A stretch of 64,000 nt of DNA from UBA4285 sp050944355 (GCA_050944355.1 JBMNQX010000001.1:1-64000); one strand, 5' to 3'. Positions 17,384-26,505 are shown, numbered from the stretch's first letter. Notes: generated by a model from the sequence alone, not told the origin. Program-made: numbers and translations.

Positions 17384-18982
17384 ATGATTGAATATCGCAC
17401 AGCGGAAGATTTTGCGGTTCTTTTCTGGGAAAAGCCGAAGGACGCCGGAAAGCAGACACTTTACAGAGTTGCCGATGAGGAGGGAAATACCTGGAGCGCA
17501 GCGTCGACACATGTGACCGTGACAGGGCTTCCGTACGAGTCGCGCCGTGTATTTACGGTTTCCTACAGTGCCGGGACGGGGGATGACGGAAATGACGTCT
17601 GGAAGCTGCTCGGCTCTGTGACCGTGAAGACGGACAGGAAAAAAGAGAAGATCGACGTCACAAAGGCGCCGTACAGCGCGGCAGGCGACGGCGAGACGTC
17701 CGACACAAAGGCGATTCAGCAGGCAATAGACGACTGCCGGCCCGATCAGATTGTCTACATTCCGGCGGGCGTGTACAAGTGCGGGGCGCTTGACGTGAAG
17801 AGCGACACGGACATCTGTCTCGCGAAGGACGCGCTGATTCAGGGCACGGTCGATCCGAAAGATTACCTGCCGCTGATTCCGAGCCGGTTTGAGGGACTCG
17901 AGAGAACCTGCTACCGGAGTCAGATCAATATCGGGCGGCTTGACCGGGAGGCCGGCGTGACGTGCCGCAATGTCCGCATTTACGGTGAGGGCTCGATCCT
18001 CTCCGGCGGAGTGCCGCTAGCCAAAGCCGAGGCAAATACGGAGAAGGAGAGGCTCGCCTCGGTGATCGCCAGCATCGACGTGGAGGCTGAAGGGCTGGAA
18101 AATTCCGGTACGCTCCCGGGACGCGTGCGCGGAAGACTCATAAACGTCAGCTGTGCGGAAAACATCTGGATCCACGGCATCACAGCCGGAATGGCTCCGG
18201 CCTGGAATCTGCATTTCGTGTATTCGAAGAATATCGTGACGGACAGCTGTACAATTGTTTCAGCCGGTGTATGGAACGGCGACGGGTGGGACCCGGATTC
18301 GTCCCAGGACTGCACGATTTTCGGCACGACATTTTTCACGGAGGACGACAGCGTCGCGATCAAATCCGGCAAAAACCCGGAGGGCAACAGGATCGGCATT
18401 CCGTCATCACACATCCGGATTTTCGACTGCAGCTGCAGTTCGGGACACGGTCTGTGCATCGGCAGCGAGATGAGCGGCGGCGTGGAAGACGTCTCGATCT
18501 GGGACTGCGACATGAGAAGGACATGGGCCGGCATTGAGGTCAAAGCCTGCCCGAAGCGGGGCGGATACGTGCGCGGCCTGAAGGTGAGAGACTGCAGTGT
18601 ATCGCATATCTCCGTGCATGACGCCGTCGTGAACATGGACGGCGAGGGCGCGCCTGACATGCCGTTTTTCTCGGATTTCGAATTCAGGAATCTTCATCTG
18701 CTCGGCCGGTACTTCGACAACAACGGCGGCCGGAATGTCTGGGTGAACTGCCCGGCCGTGGAGCTGATCGGATTTGAAAAGAAGGGACACGATATCCGCC
18801 GCGTGTACATGGACAATATCGAAATCGAGGAGCCTGAAAGACAGACGTCCGGTAAGAAAGCCGGGCCGATGGAAGTGCACGCCGGAAATATCCTGATCGC
18901 ACACGCGAGCGATGTGACCATGAAAAATGTCCGCACTGTTCCCGCCGAGGAACTGCCGGAACCTGACAGTTCAGACAACTGA
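17384..18982 (+). CDS. GH28 polygalacturonase-like glycosidase
   Basis: Right-handed beta-helix hydrolase for galacturonides, 532 residues. Residues 1-85 form a fibronectin-like N-terminal domain. The catalytic domain opens with 'GDGETSDTKAIQQAIDDC' and has the GH28 active-site blocks 'NGDGWDPDSS' (near 299), 'DDSVAIKSGKN' (near 321), 'GHGLCIGSE' (near 353) and a basic segment 'KACPKRGGYVRGL'. There is no signal peptide, so it probably cleaves imported oligogalacturonides inside the cell. It stands alone; uxuA-uxuB and abfA earlier in the window fit the same plant cell-wall diet. The terminal stretch of the gene runs into the palindrome at 19028. Confidence 0.92.
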   Translation: MIEYRTAEDFAVLFWEKPKDAGKQTLYRVADEEGNTWSAASTHVTVTGLPYESRRVFTVSYSAGTGDDGNDVWKLLGSVTVKTDRKKEKIDVTKAPYSAAGDGETSDTKAIQQAIDDCRPDQIVYIPAGVYKCGALDVKSDTDICLAKDALIQGTVDPKDYLPLIPSRFEGLERTCYRSQINIGRLDREAGVTCRNVRIYGEGSILSGGVPLAKAEANTEKERLASVIASIDVEAEGLENSGTLPGRVRGRLINVSCAENIWIHGITAGMAPAWNLHFVYSKNIVTDSCTIVSAGVWNGDGWDPDSSQDCTIFGTTFFTEDDSVAIKSGKNPEGNRIGIPSSHIRIFDCSCSSGHGLCIGSEMSGGVEDVSIWDCDMRRTWAGIEVKACPKRGGYVRGLKVRDCSVSHISVHDAVVNMDGEGAPDMPFFSDFEFRNLHLLGRYFDNNGGRNVWVNCPAVELIGFEKKGHDIRRVYMDNIEIEEPERQTSGKKAGPMEVHAGNILIAHASDVTMKNVRTVPAEELPEPDSSDN

Positions 18983-19021
18983 CTGACAGCTGACCGCGAT
19001 GTGCAGCGTAAACTGCATAAC

Positions 19022-19080
19022 TTGACAAAAGTCCGAAATCATACTATTTTAGTTAATAGTCTGATATCGGACTTTATTTT
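19022..19080. promoter_or_regulatory. marR promoter inside a 48-base palindrome
   Basis: The box TTGACA (19022-19027) and a -10 TATTTT (19045-19050, 17-base spacer) form a promoter. From 19028 to 19075 runs one interrupted palindrome with a single centre: AAAGTCCGA/TCGGACTTT outside, ATCA/TGAT next, ACTATT/AATAGT inside, with two mismatches and a six-base loop. It covers the spacer, the -10 and the likely transcription start, as expected for a MarR autoregulatory operator. The right arm is followed by TTATTTTT, so as RNA it could also end transcription from the GH28 gene. Confidence 0.7.
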
Positions 19081-19120
19081 TATGCCATGAGGCGGCATAT
19101 ACCTGAAAGTGAGGCAGCGT

Positions 19121-19639
19121 ATGGCGGAGACGGCAGAGGGCCGCGCGCGGGAGCAGATTTCCCGCGGCAAGACGGCAATTCATGTGTTTAACCAGCTGAA
19201 CAACGAGTTGAATGCGCTCTATCATTCGGCGGCCGTGAGAAACGGCATGTCGGACAGTGAGCACATGATTTTATATATGCTCACGGACGTGGGCGACGGA
19301 ATCACCCAGAGCGAAATCATGACAAGCTGCTGCATGAGCAAGCAGACTGTCAACTCCGCGATCGCCAAAATGCAGAAAGAAGGGCTTCTGACGCTCGGCG
19401 AAAAAACAGGCCGTCAGAAGCGGATCTTTCTGACAGATATCGGAAAACAGACAATACAGGAAAAAATCGTCCCGCTCATGAAACTTGAGGATGCTATCGT
19501 TCAGTCCTGGACACCGGAAGAACAAAGCATCTATCTGCGCCTCGAAGAGCAATTCCGGGACGGACTCAGAGAAGGACTCAGGACGTTATGGCAAAGGCAA
19601 GGATACAGCTTTCAGACCACTTCACATACAGCCGGCTGA
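19121..19639 (+). CDS. MarR family transcriptional regulator
   Basis: A 172-residue winged-helix repressor. The helix-turn-helix lies around 'GITQSEIMTSCCMSKQTVNS' and the wing in 'KEGLLTLGEKTGRQKRIFL', as in MarR/SlyA proteins; N- and C-terminal helices form the dimer. ATG 19121 fits the GAGGC site better than the GTG four codons earlier. It overlaps the following MATE gene by 52 bases, so repressor and pump are made from one transcript. The palindrome in its promoter is the likely binding site, with release by a substrate of the pump (inference). Confidence 0.92.
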   Translation: MAETAEGRAREQISRGKTAIHVFNQLNNELNALYHSAAVRNGMSDSEHMILYMLTDVGDGITQSEIMTSCCMSKQTVNSAIAKMQKEGLLTLGEKTGRQKRIFLTDIGKQTIQEKIVPLMKLEDAIVQSWTPEEQSIYLRLEEQFRDGLREGLRTLWQRQGYSFQTTSHTAG

Positions 19640-20925
19640 TACGGTTCACGATGCCGTCGATTATGATGATGATCTTTTCTTCGATCTACGGAGTAGTCGA
19701 CGGGTATTTTGTGTCAAACTATGTGGGCTCGCTGCCGTTCGCGTCGCTGAACCTGGCAATGCCGTATATTATGATTCTGGCCGCGATCGGATTCATGTTC
19801 GGGTCCGGCGGCACGGCGCTGGTGTCGATGGAACTCGGAATGGGGCACCGGAAGCGGGCCAATGAAATTTTCTCGCTGATTATCTATGTGCTCATCGTGT
19901 CCGGAACCCTGCTTTCCATCATCGGTTTTGTCACGGCCGCCCCGGTGTCCCGGCTGCTCGGGGCGACCGATGAGATGCTGCCGTATTCGGTGCTCTATAT
20001 CCGCATCAACATGGTCGGGCAGGTCGCTTTCATGCTGCAGTATCTGTTCCAGAGTTTTCTGGTCACGGCGGAGCGCCCGAAGATGGGACTGGCTGTGACG
20101 ATCGCGGCCGGGGTCACGAACATGTTCCTCGACTGGCTTTTTGTCGGCGTTCTGGGGTTCGGCCTGGCCGGCGCCGCGTGGGCGACCGTGGCGAGCCAGA
20201 CAATCGGCGGAGTGCTTCCGCTCATTTATTTTATTCTGCCGAATTCCACGAAACTGCGCGTCGGAAAGACGCACATGGACTGGTCAGCACTCCTTAAAGT
20301 CTGCACGAACGGATCGAGTGAGCTGCTTTCCAACGCAGCATCCTCGATTGTCGGAATGCTCTACAATCACCAGCTTCTTGTTTATTCGGGGGCAGACGGC
20401 GTGGCAGCCTACGGTGTGATCATGTATGTCAACTTCATATTCGCCGGGATTTATTTCGGATATTCCGTCGGTGTCGCGCCGGTCACAGGGTATCACTACG
20501 GGGCAGGCCACCGGGACGAACTGAAGAACATATTTACCAAGAGTATGAGAATGATTTTTGTGGCCGCTGTCACACTGACGGCTCTGGCCGAGCTGAGCGC
20601 GCCGGTTCTGGTGAAGATTTTTGTGAGTTACGATGCGGAACTGATGGCGATGACCGTGCACGGCTTCAGAATTTACAGCATCGCTTTCCTGTTCATGGGA
20701 TTCAACATTTTCGGATCCGGATTCTTCACGGCACTGAATAACGGGCTGATCTCCGCGGTTCTTTCGTTCATGCGGACGGTCGTCTTTCAGGTCGCCTGTG
20801 TTTTCATTCTGCCTCTCAGGTGGGGACTGGACGGCATCTGGGCCGTCGCCGCCGTGTCCGACGGTCTCTGCCTCATTCTCACGACATTTATGCTGGTTCG
20901 GAATCAAAAGAAATACGGATATTGA
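19588..20925 (+). CDS. MATE family efflux transporter controlled by MarR
   Basis: A 445-residue, twelve-helix MATE pump. Typical segments are 'TMPSIMMMIFSSIYGVVDGY', 'GSGGTALVSMELGMGHRKRA' and 'VAPVTGYHYGAGHRDELK'. It starts inside marR (52-base overlap), and the MarR stop is read through in the other frame, giving translational coupling. The pairing suggests inducible export of a toxic compound. It is distinct from the pumps at 15851 and 36371. Confidence 0.93.
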   Translation: MAKARIQLSDHFTYSRLIRFTMPSIMMMIFSSIYGVVDGYFVSNYVGSLPFASLNLAMPYIMILAAIGFMFGSGGTALVSMELGMGHRKRANEIFSLIIYVLIVSGTLLSIIGFVTAAPVSRLLGATDEMLPYSVLYIRINMVGQVAFMLQYLFQSFLVTAERPKMGLAVTIAAGVTNMFLDWLFVGVLGFGLAGAAWATVASQTIGGVLPLIYFILPNSTKLRVGKTHMDWSALLKVCTNGSSELLSNAASSIVGMLYNHQLLVYSGADGVAAYGVIMYVNFIFAGIYFGYSVGVAPVTGYHYGAGHRDELKNIFTKSMRMIFVAAVTLTALAELSAPVLVKIFVSYDAELMAMTVHGFRIYSIAFLFMGFNIFGSGFFTALNNGLISAVLSFMRTVVFQVACVFILPLRWGLDGIWAVAAVSDGLCLILTTFMLVRNQKKYGY

Positions 20926-20949
20926 TATATGGCAGATATTCTGTATAAT
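20922..20949 (+). promoter_or_regulatory. promoter of the aminotransferase/cytidylyltransferase pair
   Basis: TTGATA (20922-20927), 16-base spacer, TATAAT (20944-20949), overlapping the stop codon of the MATE gene. The leader of about 95 bases contains a hairpin, TGGACA/TGTCCA (20965-20983), followed by a T-rich stretch that could attenuate. Confidence 0.65.
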
Positions 20950-21044
20950 TAATACCTGCTTTTTTGGACAGAAACAGTGTCCATTCCTGTTTTTCTCTGG
21001 TACACTAGAGAATAACAGAAAACTGACAAAGGAGAAAAATCCGA

Positions 21045-22103
21045 ATGTATTATCTCGATAAAAATATCAAGGATCTGTACAGAATATTTGATCAGAATGA
21101 GAGAAAAGATTATTTAAGGCTTGACTTGAATGAAGATCCCGGCGGCCTTCCGGAAGATTTCATCAAGGACGTGCTGTCGGAAGTTACCCCGCAGTTTCTG
21201 GCTCAATATCCTGAGACGCTTCACTTTACGGAAGTACTGGCGGACTATTTACACACAGACATTTCGCACATTTGTCTCACAAACGGATCGGCCGAGGCAA
21301 TCCGGTATGTGATCCAGGCGTTTACTTCACCTGACGGAAGAATTGTAGGAGTTGTTCCGTCTTATTTTATGTTTCAGGTATATTCGGAAATGTACGGGAG
21401 AAATTTCGTGCAGGTTCAATATAACGAAGATCTGAGTATTGATATCAATAATATTATCAAAGAACTGACAGATGAAACTCAGATGCTGGTGTTGTTAAAT
21501 CCGAACAATCCGATGGGCAACGTGTACAGCGATGAGGAATTTGAAACGCTTTTCCACATTTGCCAGGAAAAGGAAATCACGATACTGATTGATGAAGCGT
21601 ACCACTATTTTTATCCGAAAACATTTATCCGGTATGCTCTGAATAACAGAAGAGTTCTTGTGACAAGGACATTTTCCAAGCTGTTTGCTCTGGCCGGATG
21701 CAGACTCGGATATGTCTGCGGCGACCCCGAAGATATCAAATACGTGCAGAAGTTCTGCACTCCTCACAATGTCAATGCCTTTGGCATGCTGTTTGCGGAG
21801 AGAATCATCGAGACGCCCGGCATGATTGACGGACTGGTCAGGAAATTTAATGAAGGAAGAAAATATTTCATCGAAGAGCTGGACAAGAACGGGTACCGGC
21901 ACAAAGGAGAGGCGGGGAATTTCCTGTTTGTCGAGCCGAAGACGGACGCAAAGACAATTGTAAGCCGGATGAAAAATGAGAAGAAGATACTGATCAAATC
22001 GTACTCCAATGTCGGTGAGCTGGGTGACTGCCTGAGAGTATCAATCGGCGAGAAAAAATACATGGAGAGATTCATGTCGGCACTGCTGGAATTAGATAAA
22101 TAA
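21045..22103 (+). CDS. HisC-like aminotransferase (PLP, class I/II)
   Basis: A 352-residue fold-type I aminotransferase related to histidinol-phosphate aminotransferase. It has 'RLDLNEDPGGLPED' at the start, 'LTNGSAEAIRYVIQAF' for phosphate binding, 'LLNPNNPMGN', 'ILIDEAYHYF' for the cofactor Asp, and PLP lysine K212 in 'TRTFSKLFALAGCRLG'. No histidine genes are near; it is coupled to a cytidylyltransferase fusion gene one base away. It more likely acts on a phosphorylated amino acid or sugar precursor of a CDP-linked compound. Ribosome site AAAGGAGAA. Base composition is more AT-rich than that of its neighbours, which hints at transfer. Confidence 0.87.
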   Translation: MYYLDKNIKDLYRIFDQNERKDYLRLDLNEDPGGLPEDFIKDVLSEVTPQFLAQYPETLHFTEVLADYLHTDISHICLTNGSAEAIRYVIQAFTSPDGRIVGVVPSYFMFQVYSEMYGRNFVQVQYNEDLSIDINNIIKELTDETQMLVLLNPNNPMGNVYSDEEFETLFHICQEKEITILIDEAYHYFYPKTFIRYALNNRRVLVTRTFSKLFALAGCRLGYVCGDPEDIKYVQKFCTPHNVNAFGMLFAERIIETPGMIDGLVRKFNEGRKYFIEELDKNGYRHKGEAGNFLFVEPKTDAKTIVSRMKNEKKILIKSYSNVGELGDCLRVSIGEKKYMERFMSALLELDK

Positions 22104-22123
22104 TGATAGAAGGTGCTTCGCAG

Positions 22124-23413
22124 ATGGTCAAAGTAATCACGTATGGAACATTTGATTTATTTCATTATGGGCATCTTCGATTGTTAGAGCGCGCAAAAGC
22201 GCTCGGCGATTATCTGATTGTAGGCGTGACGGCGGATGATTTCGACAAGGCCAGAGGCAAAATAAATGTTCAGCAGTCGCTTGTGGAAAGGATTGAGTCT
22301 GTCCGTGCGACAGGCCTGGCCGATGAAATCATCGTTGAGGAATATGAAGGACAGAAAATTGAAGATATCCTGAAATACAACATCGATATATTTACCATCG
22401 GCTCTGACTGGAAAGGAAAGTTCGACTATCTGAAGGAATACTGCAAGGTAGTGTATCTGGATCGGACCGAGGGCATCTCAAGTTCTGAAATCCGCTCAGA
22501 GCAGAGGGTGGTGAACTTAGGACTTGTCGGAAATTCCGCCTTTTTGAACAAAATCATCAAAGAATCGAAATATGTAAACGGACTGCAGATTTGTTCTGTT
22601 CTCAGCTCCAATGATTCGATCGGGTTTGAGAGCAGAGAAAAGTCATTCGAGGATTTGGTTGAGAAAAGCGACGCGGTTTACATACGATCGCTCCCGGAAG
22701 ATCATTACTCTCAGATAAAATACGCGCTGAGTCAGGGCAGGCATGTTCTGTGTGAATCTCCGGTCACACTCAGCAAAAAAGAAACGAAAGAGCTTATGGA
22801 GTTGGCCGAAAATCAGAATCTCATACTGATGGAAGCTCTGAAAACCGCGTACGCAACTGCCTTTGAGAGATTATTGCTGATGATAAAGAGCGGCAAGATC
22901 GGCGATGTCATTTCGATTGATTCCACCTGCACCAGTCTTAAAAAAGATCAGACGGATTGGAGTGGACTGTATGAGTGGGCGCCGACCGCTCTGCTTCCTA
23001 TTCTGGAAATTTTAGGCGACAAATTTGAAAAAAGAGTCATATCTCACAATGTGAACGGCGAGGATGTATTCACGAAAATAGATCTGCTTTTTGATCATGC
23101 GACGGCCGAAATCAAAGTGGGAAATGGCGTAAAATCTGAAGGAGAATTAATCATTTCCGGAACAAAGGGATATGTCTATGTTCCCGCTCCGTGGTGGAAG
23201 ACCGATTATTTTGAAGTCAGGTATGAAAATCCGGAGGACAACAAACGATATTTTTATCAGCTTGACGGCGAGGGAATCCGATATGAACTTGTCTGCTTTG
23301 TGCGGGCGGTAAAGTTCGGAAAATATATTCCCCTGATCAATAAAACCACGACATACGCAATTTCGGAAATCATGGAGTATTGCAATAATCCGGCAAATAT
23401 CATCAATATATAA
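22124..23413 (+). CDS. cytidylyltransferase (TagD-like)-Gfo/Idh/MocA fusion
   Basis: A 429-residue two-domain protein. Residues 1-130 are a glycerol-3-phosphate cytidylyltransferase-like domain: 'MVKVITYGTFDLFHYGHL' with HxGH (14-17) and the TagD signature 'RTEGISSSE'. Residues 135-429 resemble Gfo/Idh/MocA oxidoreductases, with a Rossmann start 'LGLVGNSAF' lacking the full GxGxxG and 'LCESPVTLSKKE' where the family has 'EKP'; the catalytic Lys is therefore replaced by Ser. The second domain may bind a ligand without redox activity. ATG 22124 follows GAAGGTG and matches the TagD start; ATG 22103 overlaps the upstream stop and is possible. Probably makes a CDP-activated polyol or amino alcohol for a surface polymer. 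No glycosyltransferase or polymerase is nearby. Confidence 0.85.
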   Translation: MVKVITYGTFDLFHYGHLRLLERAKALGDYLIVGVTADDFDKARGKINVQQSLVERIESVRATGLADEIIVEEYEGQKIEDILKYNIDIFTIGSDWKGKFDYLKEYCKVVYLDRTEGISSSEIRSEQRVVNLGLVGNSAFLNKIIKESKYVNGLQICSVLSSNDSIGFESREKSFEDLVEKSDAVYIRSLPEDHYSQIKYALSQGRHVLCESPVTLSKKETKELMELAENQNLILMEALKTAYATAFERLLLMIKSGKIGDVISIDSTCTSLKKDQTDWSGLYEWAPTALLPILEILGDKFEKRVISHNVNGEDVFTKIDLLFDHATAEIKVGNGVKSEGELIISGTKGYVYVPAPWWKTDYFEVRYENPEDNKRYFYQLDGEGIRYELVCFVRAVKFGKYIPLINKTTTYAISEIMEYCNNPANIINI

Positions 23414-23477
23414 ATATTGACGCCGGGTAGAGCTGACTCAAAGGTTGCGCGGGCAAAGTCTTGTTCCTGGAGCTTTC

Positions 23478-24617
23478 ATGGATGAATTTCTGAATTATAT
23501 CAGGCAGCTGTACACGCTTTCTCATTTGGACATGACACTCATTCTGCCTGATGGGAGGCGTCTTGCGGAATATACATCAAGTGTGAAAAATGCATCCATG
23601 GCTCTGCGTCGCAGCCGTGCCCGGGAAGATTTTTTTGGAAAAAAGCTGCGGGAATTCCGTGAGACAGGGTGCTGGCAGGAATCGGAGCTGCCAGAGCGAA
23701 GCGGTGCGTATTATTTCTATGGTTTACCTGTTGACATAGACGACGCGTTTCTTGTTCTCGGGCCGTTTTATGTGAAAGAGGATGTCGGGATGATACTGGA
23801 GAGCGGCCTCCCACAGTATTCCATGAAAGATCTTCCGGCACTCAGGTCTCTGTTCAGACAGAACCAGCCGCAGCGCTCTTCGGTGCAAATGGATGCAAAT
23901 GATATCATTCGCGGAATCGAAAGCGCGGAAAATAACGACCAAACGCTGATCATGAGCAATGCCAGATATGAGCAGCTGATGCGGTCGGCAGTCCGGTCAG
24001 GCGACATGAAAGTTCTGCAGGATACGCTTGACGGCGGCCATTTTGCTGATGACGGCCATTATGACACAAACCAGGGGCATCTTCGCAACGTGAAAAATCT
24101 CATTCTCGTATCCAATACGCTTTCCTGCCGCGCAGCTGAGGAAGGAGGAGCTTCGAGCGCTCATGTCAGAAGCGTGTGCGCGGACCTGGCTGCGCAGATC
24201 GAAAAAACCACTTCGATCAGGGAGCTGAATCAGCTTGGCAGAAAAATTCCCGTCATCTATTGCAAAATTGTCGAAGAAAGCCGGATGAAGGATCACAGCT
24301 ATCTGATACGGATTTTTCTTCAATGGATGCGGGATCACATGACAGAGACAATTACCCTGGCGGATGCGGCCAGGTATTGTTCTGTGTCTTATGGGTATCT
24401 GTCCAGAAAAATTGCCGAAGAGTGTCACGAGAGCTTTTCTCATCTGCTGCATACGATGCGCTGCAGGCGCGCAGAATTTTATCTGGAATGCGGCACGCCG
24501 GTTTCCGAGACGTCGCTGAAAGTCGGGTATTCCAGCACTTCTTTGTTCTGCAAAGCCTTCCGGCAGCTGTATGGATCCACTCCCGGACAGTGGCAGAAAC
24601 AGCATATGCTTTCCTGA
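23478..24617 (+). CDS. AraC family transcriptional regulator
   Basis: A 380-residue regulator with a C-terminal pair of helix-turn-helix motifs ('ITLADAARYCSVSYGYLSRK' and 'PVSETSLKVGYSSTSLFCKA', about 285-375) ending 'GSTPGQWQ'. The N-terminal 280 residues are a sensing domain of no family I recognise for certain, with 'FYGLPVDIDDAFLVLGPFYV' recalling PocR-like ligand domains. ATG 23478 follows TGGAGC; the frame is open 11 codons upstream. A terminator separates it from the sulfatase gene, whose promoter has a poor -35 box, as expected for an AraC-activated gene. Confidence 0.9.
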   Translation: MDEFLNYIRQLYTLSHLDMTLILPDGRRLAEYTSSVKNASMALRRSRAREDFFGKKLREFRETGCWQESELPERSGAYYFYGLPVDIDDAFLVLGPFYVKEDVGMILESGLPQYSMKDLPALRSLFRQNQPQRSSVQMDANDIIRGIESAENNDQTLIMSNARYEQLMRSAVRSGDMKVLQDTLDGGHFADDGHYDTNQGHLRNVKNLILVSNTLSCRAAEEGGASSAHVRSVCADLAAQIEKTTSIRELNQLGRKIPVIYCKIVEESRMKDHSYLIRIFLQWMRDHMTETITLADAARYCSVSYGYLSRKIAEECHESFSHLLHTMRCRRAEFYLECGTPVSETSLKVGYSSTSLFCKAFRQLYGSTPGQWQKQHMLS

Positions 24618-24644
24618 AAAATCGATGTTATATAACTGCGTTAA

Positions 24645-24674
24645 AAAGAGACTGCCCACAACAGTCTTTTTTTT
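24645..24674 (+). terminator. terminator after the araC-type gene
   Basis: Stem AGACTG/CAGTCT with seven-base loop, flanked by an A-run before and eight Ts after, so it could work in both directions. Confidence 0.85.
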
Positions 24675-24696
24675 GTTGATGAAAACTGGTAAAAAA

Positions 24697-24749
24697 TATA
24701 ATATTTATGACAAATTTGAACAATGATTTCTGATCTGTTCCGATACAAT
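24697..24749 (+). promoter_or_regulatory. promoter region of the sulfatase gene
   Basis: Two -10-like boxes are visible: TATAAT (24697-24702; TTGATG 15 bases upstream) and TACAAT (24744-24749) without a -35 box. Either may need the AraC-type activator encoded just upstream (inference). Confidence 0.4.
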
Positions 24750-24781
24750 GACAGATGAAAAATACGTGAAAGGGGCATTAT

Positions 24782-26392
24782 ATGATGGAGAAGCGCCCGA
24801 ATATTATCATTTTTAATCCCGATGAGATGCGTGCTGACTCTCTCGGGCATCTGGGAAATCCGGCTGCGCACACGCCTTTTCTGGATCAGTTTGCCAAAAC
24901 GGAAGCTGTGTCTTTCCGGAATGCCTTCTGTCAGAATCCTGTGTGCGTGCCGAGCCGCTGCAGCTTTCTGACAGGGCTGTATCCGCATGTCCACGGACAC
25001 AGAACAATGGAGTATCTGATGCATGAAAATGAACCGTCGATCTTCAGCGAACTGAAAGATGCCGGCTACTACGTCTGGATGAACTCCCGGAACGACTTTC
25101 TGGCGGGACAGGTTCCGGGGCTGATGAAGAAGCATGCGAGTGAAGTGTTTTATGGACTTCCAAATTCCAGGAACAGAGCAGTGCCCGAAGGCAGGCCTCG
25201 GGAGGCGGATCGAAGAGCATTCTTCAACGGCAGACTCACGGATGACAGAAACGGTGACGACGATGCTCTTGAGGCAGCTGTCCGGTTTCTGAAAAGCAAA
25301 CCGGATCAGCCGATCTGTCTTTTTCTGGGAATGATTTATCCGCACCCGCCGTATCAGGTGGGCGACCCCTATTACTCTTGTATTGAAAGAAACAGGATTC
25401 CTCCGCGTATTCACCCGGATGAGTGCAGAGGAAAGCCGCCGATTGAAGAGAAAATACGACTGGGGCAGGGAATCGACGCGAGTGTCAACGATTCCGGCAC
25501 AGGATACTCAGAGAGTGACTGGACGGAACTGCGGGCTGTCTATCTCGGAATGTGCGCCAAAATCGACGACCAGTTCCGGCAGCTGTGTGAGGCGTTAAAA
25601 GAAGTCGGAGAGTATGACAATTCCGTCATCTTTTTCTTTTCCGATCACGGGGATTACACGGGAGATTATGGTCTGGCAGAGAAAAATCAGAATACTTTCG
25701 AGGACTGTCTGGTCAGAGTGCCGCTTCTCATCAAGCCTCCGGCCGGCTGGAAACTGGATCCGGGTGTGACGGACAGCATGGCGGAGCTGGTGGATTTTTA
25801 CAAAACAGCGATGGATATGGCAGGCGTGAAGCCGTCTCACACTCAGTTTGGCAGAGATCTGAGCCCTGTCCTGGAAGACCGCAGCGCATCTGTGCGTGAT
25901 TTTGTCACCTGTGAAGGGGGACGTGCCCCGGAAGAAAGGCACTGTGATGAATTTCATGCGAAAGGGCCGAAAGGTACAAATCCGATGAGCCCGTACTATG
26001 CGAGACAGGCAGCCCAGACTGATCCGAAACTTCACACGAAAGGATATATGTTCCGCACAAAGGATTTTAAACTGATCACCCGCGGCGATGACACAGCTGA
26101 ACTCTATGATCTGAGAGCGGATCCAAAGGAACTGAAGAATACAGCGGACGAACCGGCTTACGCAGAGGTGCGCCGCGAACTCGAGCACCGACAGCTGCTG
26201 TGGCTGATGCGCACGGCGGATGTGGTCCCGTTTTCGTATGACAGCCGGTTTACTCCGGAGATGGGATGGGCGATGATCAGCCCCATGGTACCGGCGGAAT
26301 ATGAAGAGGAGTATCGGGAAAAATTGAAAAATGGTGTGAGTCCGATTTCTCTGATACTCGAATGTTCCAGAAGATTTCACAATCATCCGTAA
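24782..26392 (+). CDS. sulfatase family hydrolase (Cys type)
   Basis: A 536-residue alkaline-phosphatase-superfamily enzyme. The sulfatase signature 'CVPSRCSFLTG' is perfect, with C55 as the residue converted to formylglycine. 'PNIIIFNPDEMRADSLG' binds the metal, and 'FFSDHGDYTGDYGL' supplies the distal metal ligands. It lacks a signal peptide, so it acts in the cytoplasm on imported sulfated sugars; a phosphonate monoesterase role is the alternative. Cys-type sulfatases in anaerobes need an anSME maturase, not encoded in this window. ATG 24782 or the next ATG follows AAGGGG. It is preceded by its likely AraC regulator and ends before a strong terminator. Confidence 0.92.
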   Translation: MMEKRPNIIIFNPDEMRADSLGHLGNPAAHTPFLDQFAKTEAVSFRNAFCQNPVCVPSRCSFLTGLYPHVHGHRTMEYLMHENEPSIFSELKDAGYYVWMNSRNDFLAGQVPGLMKKHASEVFYGLPNSRNRAVPEGRPREADRRAFFNGRLTDDRNGDDDALEAAVRFLKSKPDQPICLFLGMIYPHPPYQVGDPYYSCIERNRIPPRIHPDECRGKPPIEEKIRLGQGIDASVNDSGTGYSESDWTELRAVYLGMCAKIDDQFRQLCEALKEVGEYDNSVIFFFSDHGDYTGDYGLAEKNQNTFEDCLVRVPLLIKPPAGWKLDPGVTDSMAELVDFYKTAMDMAGVKPSHTQFGRDLSPVLEDRSASVRDFVTCEGGRAPEERHCDEFHAKGPKGTNPMSPYYARQAAQTDPKLHTKGYMFRTKDFKLITRGDDTAELYDLRADPKELKNTADEPAYAEVRRELEHRQLLWLMRTADVVPFSYDSRFTPEMGWAMISPMVPAEYEEEYREKLKNGVSPISLILECSRRFHNHP

Positions 26393-26465
26393 TAAATCTG
26401 TTCGAAGCAGCTGAATAAATAAGAAAAGAATTCCTGAAACAGCTGGCAGGAAACGATATGCAGAA

Positions 26466-26505
26466 GCATCCGCACTATCAATATGGTGCGGATGTTTTTA
26501 TTTTA
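26466..26505 (+). terminator. terminator after the sulfatase gene
   Basis: Perfect 9-bp stem CATCCGCAC/GTGCGGATG with a ten-base loop, followed by TTTTTATTTT. Confidence 0.92.
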
